From: Chloroflexota bacterium | GTDB lineage: Bacteria; Chloroflexota; Limnocylindria; Limnocylindrales; CSP1-4 | Assembly (NCBI GenBank): GCA_017882025.1 | Contig: JADGQG010000009.1 | Span: 1-21,523 of the forward strand | Length of the DNA stretch: 21,523 bases | Reading direction: 5' to 3' | Shown: positions 21,039 through 21,523 of the stretch, one piece after another | Layout: every line of letters begins with the position of its first letter | How positions within the stretch are numbered: position 1 is the stretch's first letter | Made by a program: the position numbers and the translations under genes | The notes under the pieces: generated by a model | The model's database searches: none | The model's input: only the letters and a program-made list of their open reading frames with translations | Told to the model about the DNA's origin: nothing

Positions 21039-21523
21039 GCGACCACCCGATCCCCGATCCCCAGCGGCCTGGCCGCCTGGAGGTCACGACCATCGACTAC
21101 CACGCGGGCGGCGAGCCGTTCCGGATCGTGACCGGCGGCGTGGCCGAGATCCCGGGCACCACGATTCTCGAGAAACGGCGCTGGGCCGCCGCGCACCTGG
21201 ACCACGTGCGCAGGCTGCTCGTGAACGAGCCGCGCGGTCATGCGGACATGTACGGCTGCTTCGTCGTCGAGCCGGAGGACGGCGGCGCCGATCTCGGCGT
21301 TCTGTTCTTCCACAACGACGGCTACTCCACCGCCTGCGGCCACGGGACGATCGCGCTCGTGACCTGGGCGCTGGAGAGCGGCCGGCTGCCGATGACCGGC
21401 CCCCAGACGACGGTCAGCGTGGACGTCCCGTCCGGCCGCCTGGCCTGCGTCGCGCGCTGCAACGCCGAGGCCGGCCGCGTGCTGAGCGTCCGGTTCCGGA
21501 ACGTGCCGTCCTTCGTGCTAGCG
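21035..21523 (+). CDS. Proline racemase / hydroxyproline epimerase family protein (3' end outside window)
   Basis: 163 codons are visible and open at the window end. LEVTTIDYHAGGEPFRIVTGG and the N-terminal domain through MYGCFVV lead to the active-site motif NDGYSTACGHGTIAL, with catalytic Cys101. The family includes proline racemase, 4-hydroxyproline 2-epimerase and trans-3-hydroxy-L-proline dehydratase. The second active-site residue (Cys, or Thr in the dehydratases), which separates these, lies beyond the window. ATG 21035 overlaps the acetyltransferase stop by four bases, so the genes form one transcription unit. Cytosolic amino-acid catabolism is the likely setting. Confidence 0.92.
   Translation, partial: MSDHPIPDPQRPGRLEVTTIDYHAGGEPFRIVTGGVAEIPGTTILEKRRWAAAHLDHVRRLLVNEPRGHADMYGCFVVEPEDGGADLGVLFFHNDGYSTACGHGTIALVTWALESGRLPMTGPQTTVSVDVPSGRLACVARCNAEAGRVLSVRFRNVPSFVLA

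Overview
This is a very GC-rich bacterial window. A two-sided alpha-glucan (glycogen) locus is interrupted by a roughly 5.8 kb accessory island, and followed by a small unrelated set of genes. The combination of a GlgM/GlgE pair, a DUF3417-type short glycogen phosphorylase, two GH57 enzymes, a GntR regulator and several apparently leaderless starts suggests a soil or freshwater Chloroflexota lineage (Limnocylindria/Ellin6529-like) or a deep Actinomycetota. This placement is inferred from gene content only.

Region 1 (69-4946, minus strand) is a biosynthetic operon transcribed as glgA (GT5 glycogen synthase), glgM (GT4, maltose-1-phosphate synthase type) and glgE (maltose-1-phosphate maltosyltransferase). 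It encodes both the classical GlgA elongation route and the GlgM-GlgE route. Region 3 (10803-16727, plus strand) is a remodelling and breakdown operon: glgP, a GH57 4-alpha-glucanotransferase/amylase and a compact GH57/DUF3536 protein, closed by a 15-bp-stem terminator. The two operons point away from each other.

Region 2 (about 4986-10801) separates them. It is bordered by a degenerate 46-bp DIRECT repeat that contains the glgP promoter; the right copy looks functional and the left copy looks like a decayed relic. The left part of the island is a gene graveyard: a cut-off HTH_17 gene, a composite frame made of an IS21 istA start and what may be a nucleotidyltransferase tail, an IS21-like terminal array of three 23-bp repeats, and an AAA ATPase that lost its P-loop end exactly at that array. 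The right part is intact: a DUF234-type ATPase, an HTH_17 gene overlapping an unrecognised Cys/His-rich gene (a toxin-antitoxin-like pair with a perfect palindromic operator), and an HTH-fused MntA nucleotidyltransferase overlapping a HepT (HEPN) toxin with its own near-consensus promoter and palindromic operator.

Region 4 (16728-21523) holds a divergent pair consisting of a 43-residue single-helix membrane protein and a GntR regulator with TAGT-N-ACTA operators between them. Next come a DUF885 metallopeptidase-like gene on the minus strand, a GNAT acetyltransferase with a repeat-encoded tail, and, coupled to it by an ATGA overlap, the start of a proline racemase/hydroxyproline epimerase-family gene that runs off the window. 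No tRNA, rRNA or CRISPR array was seen.
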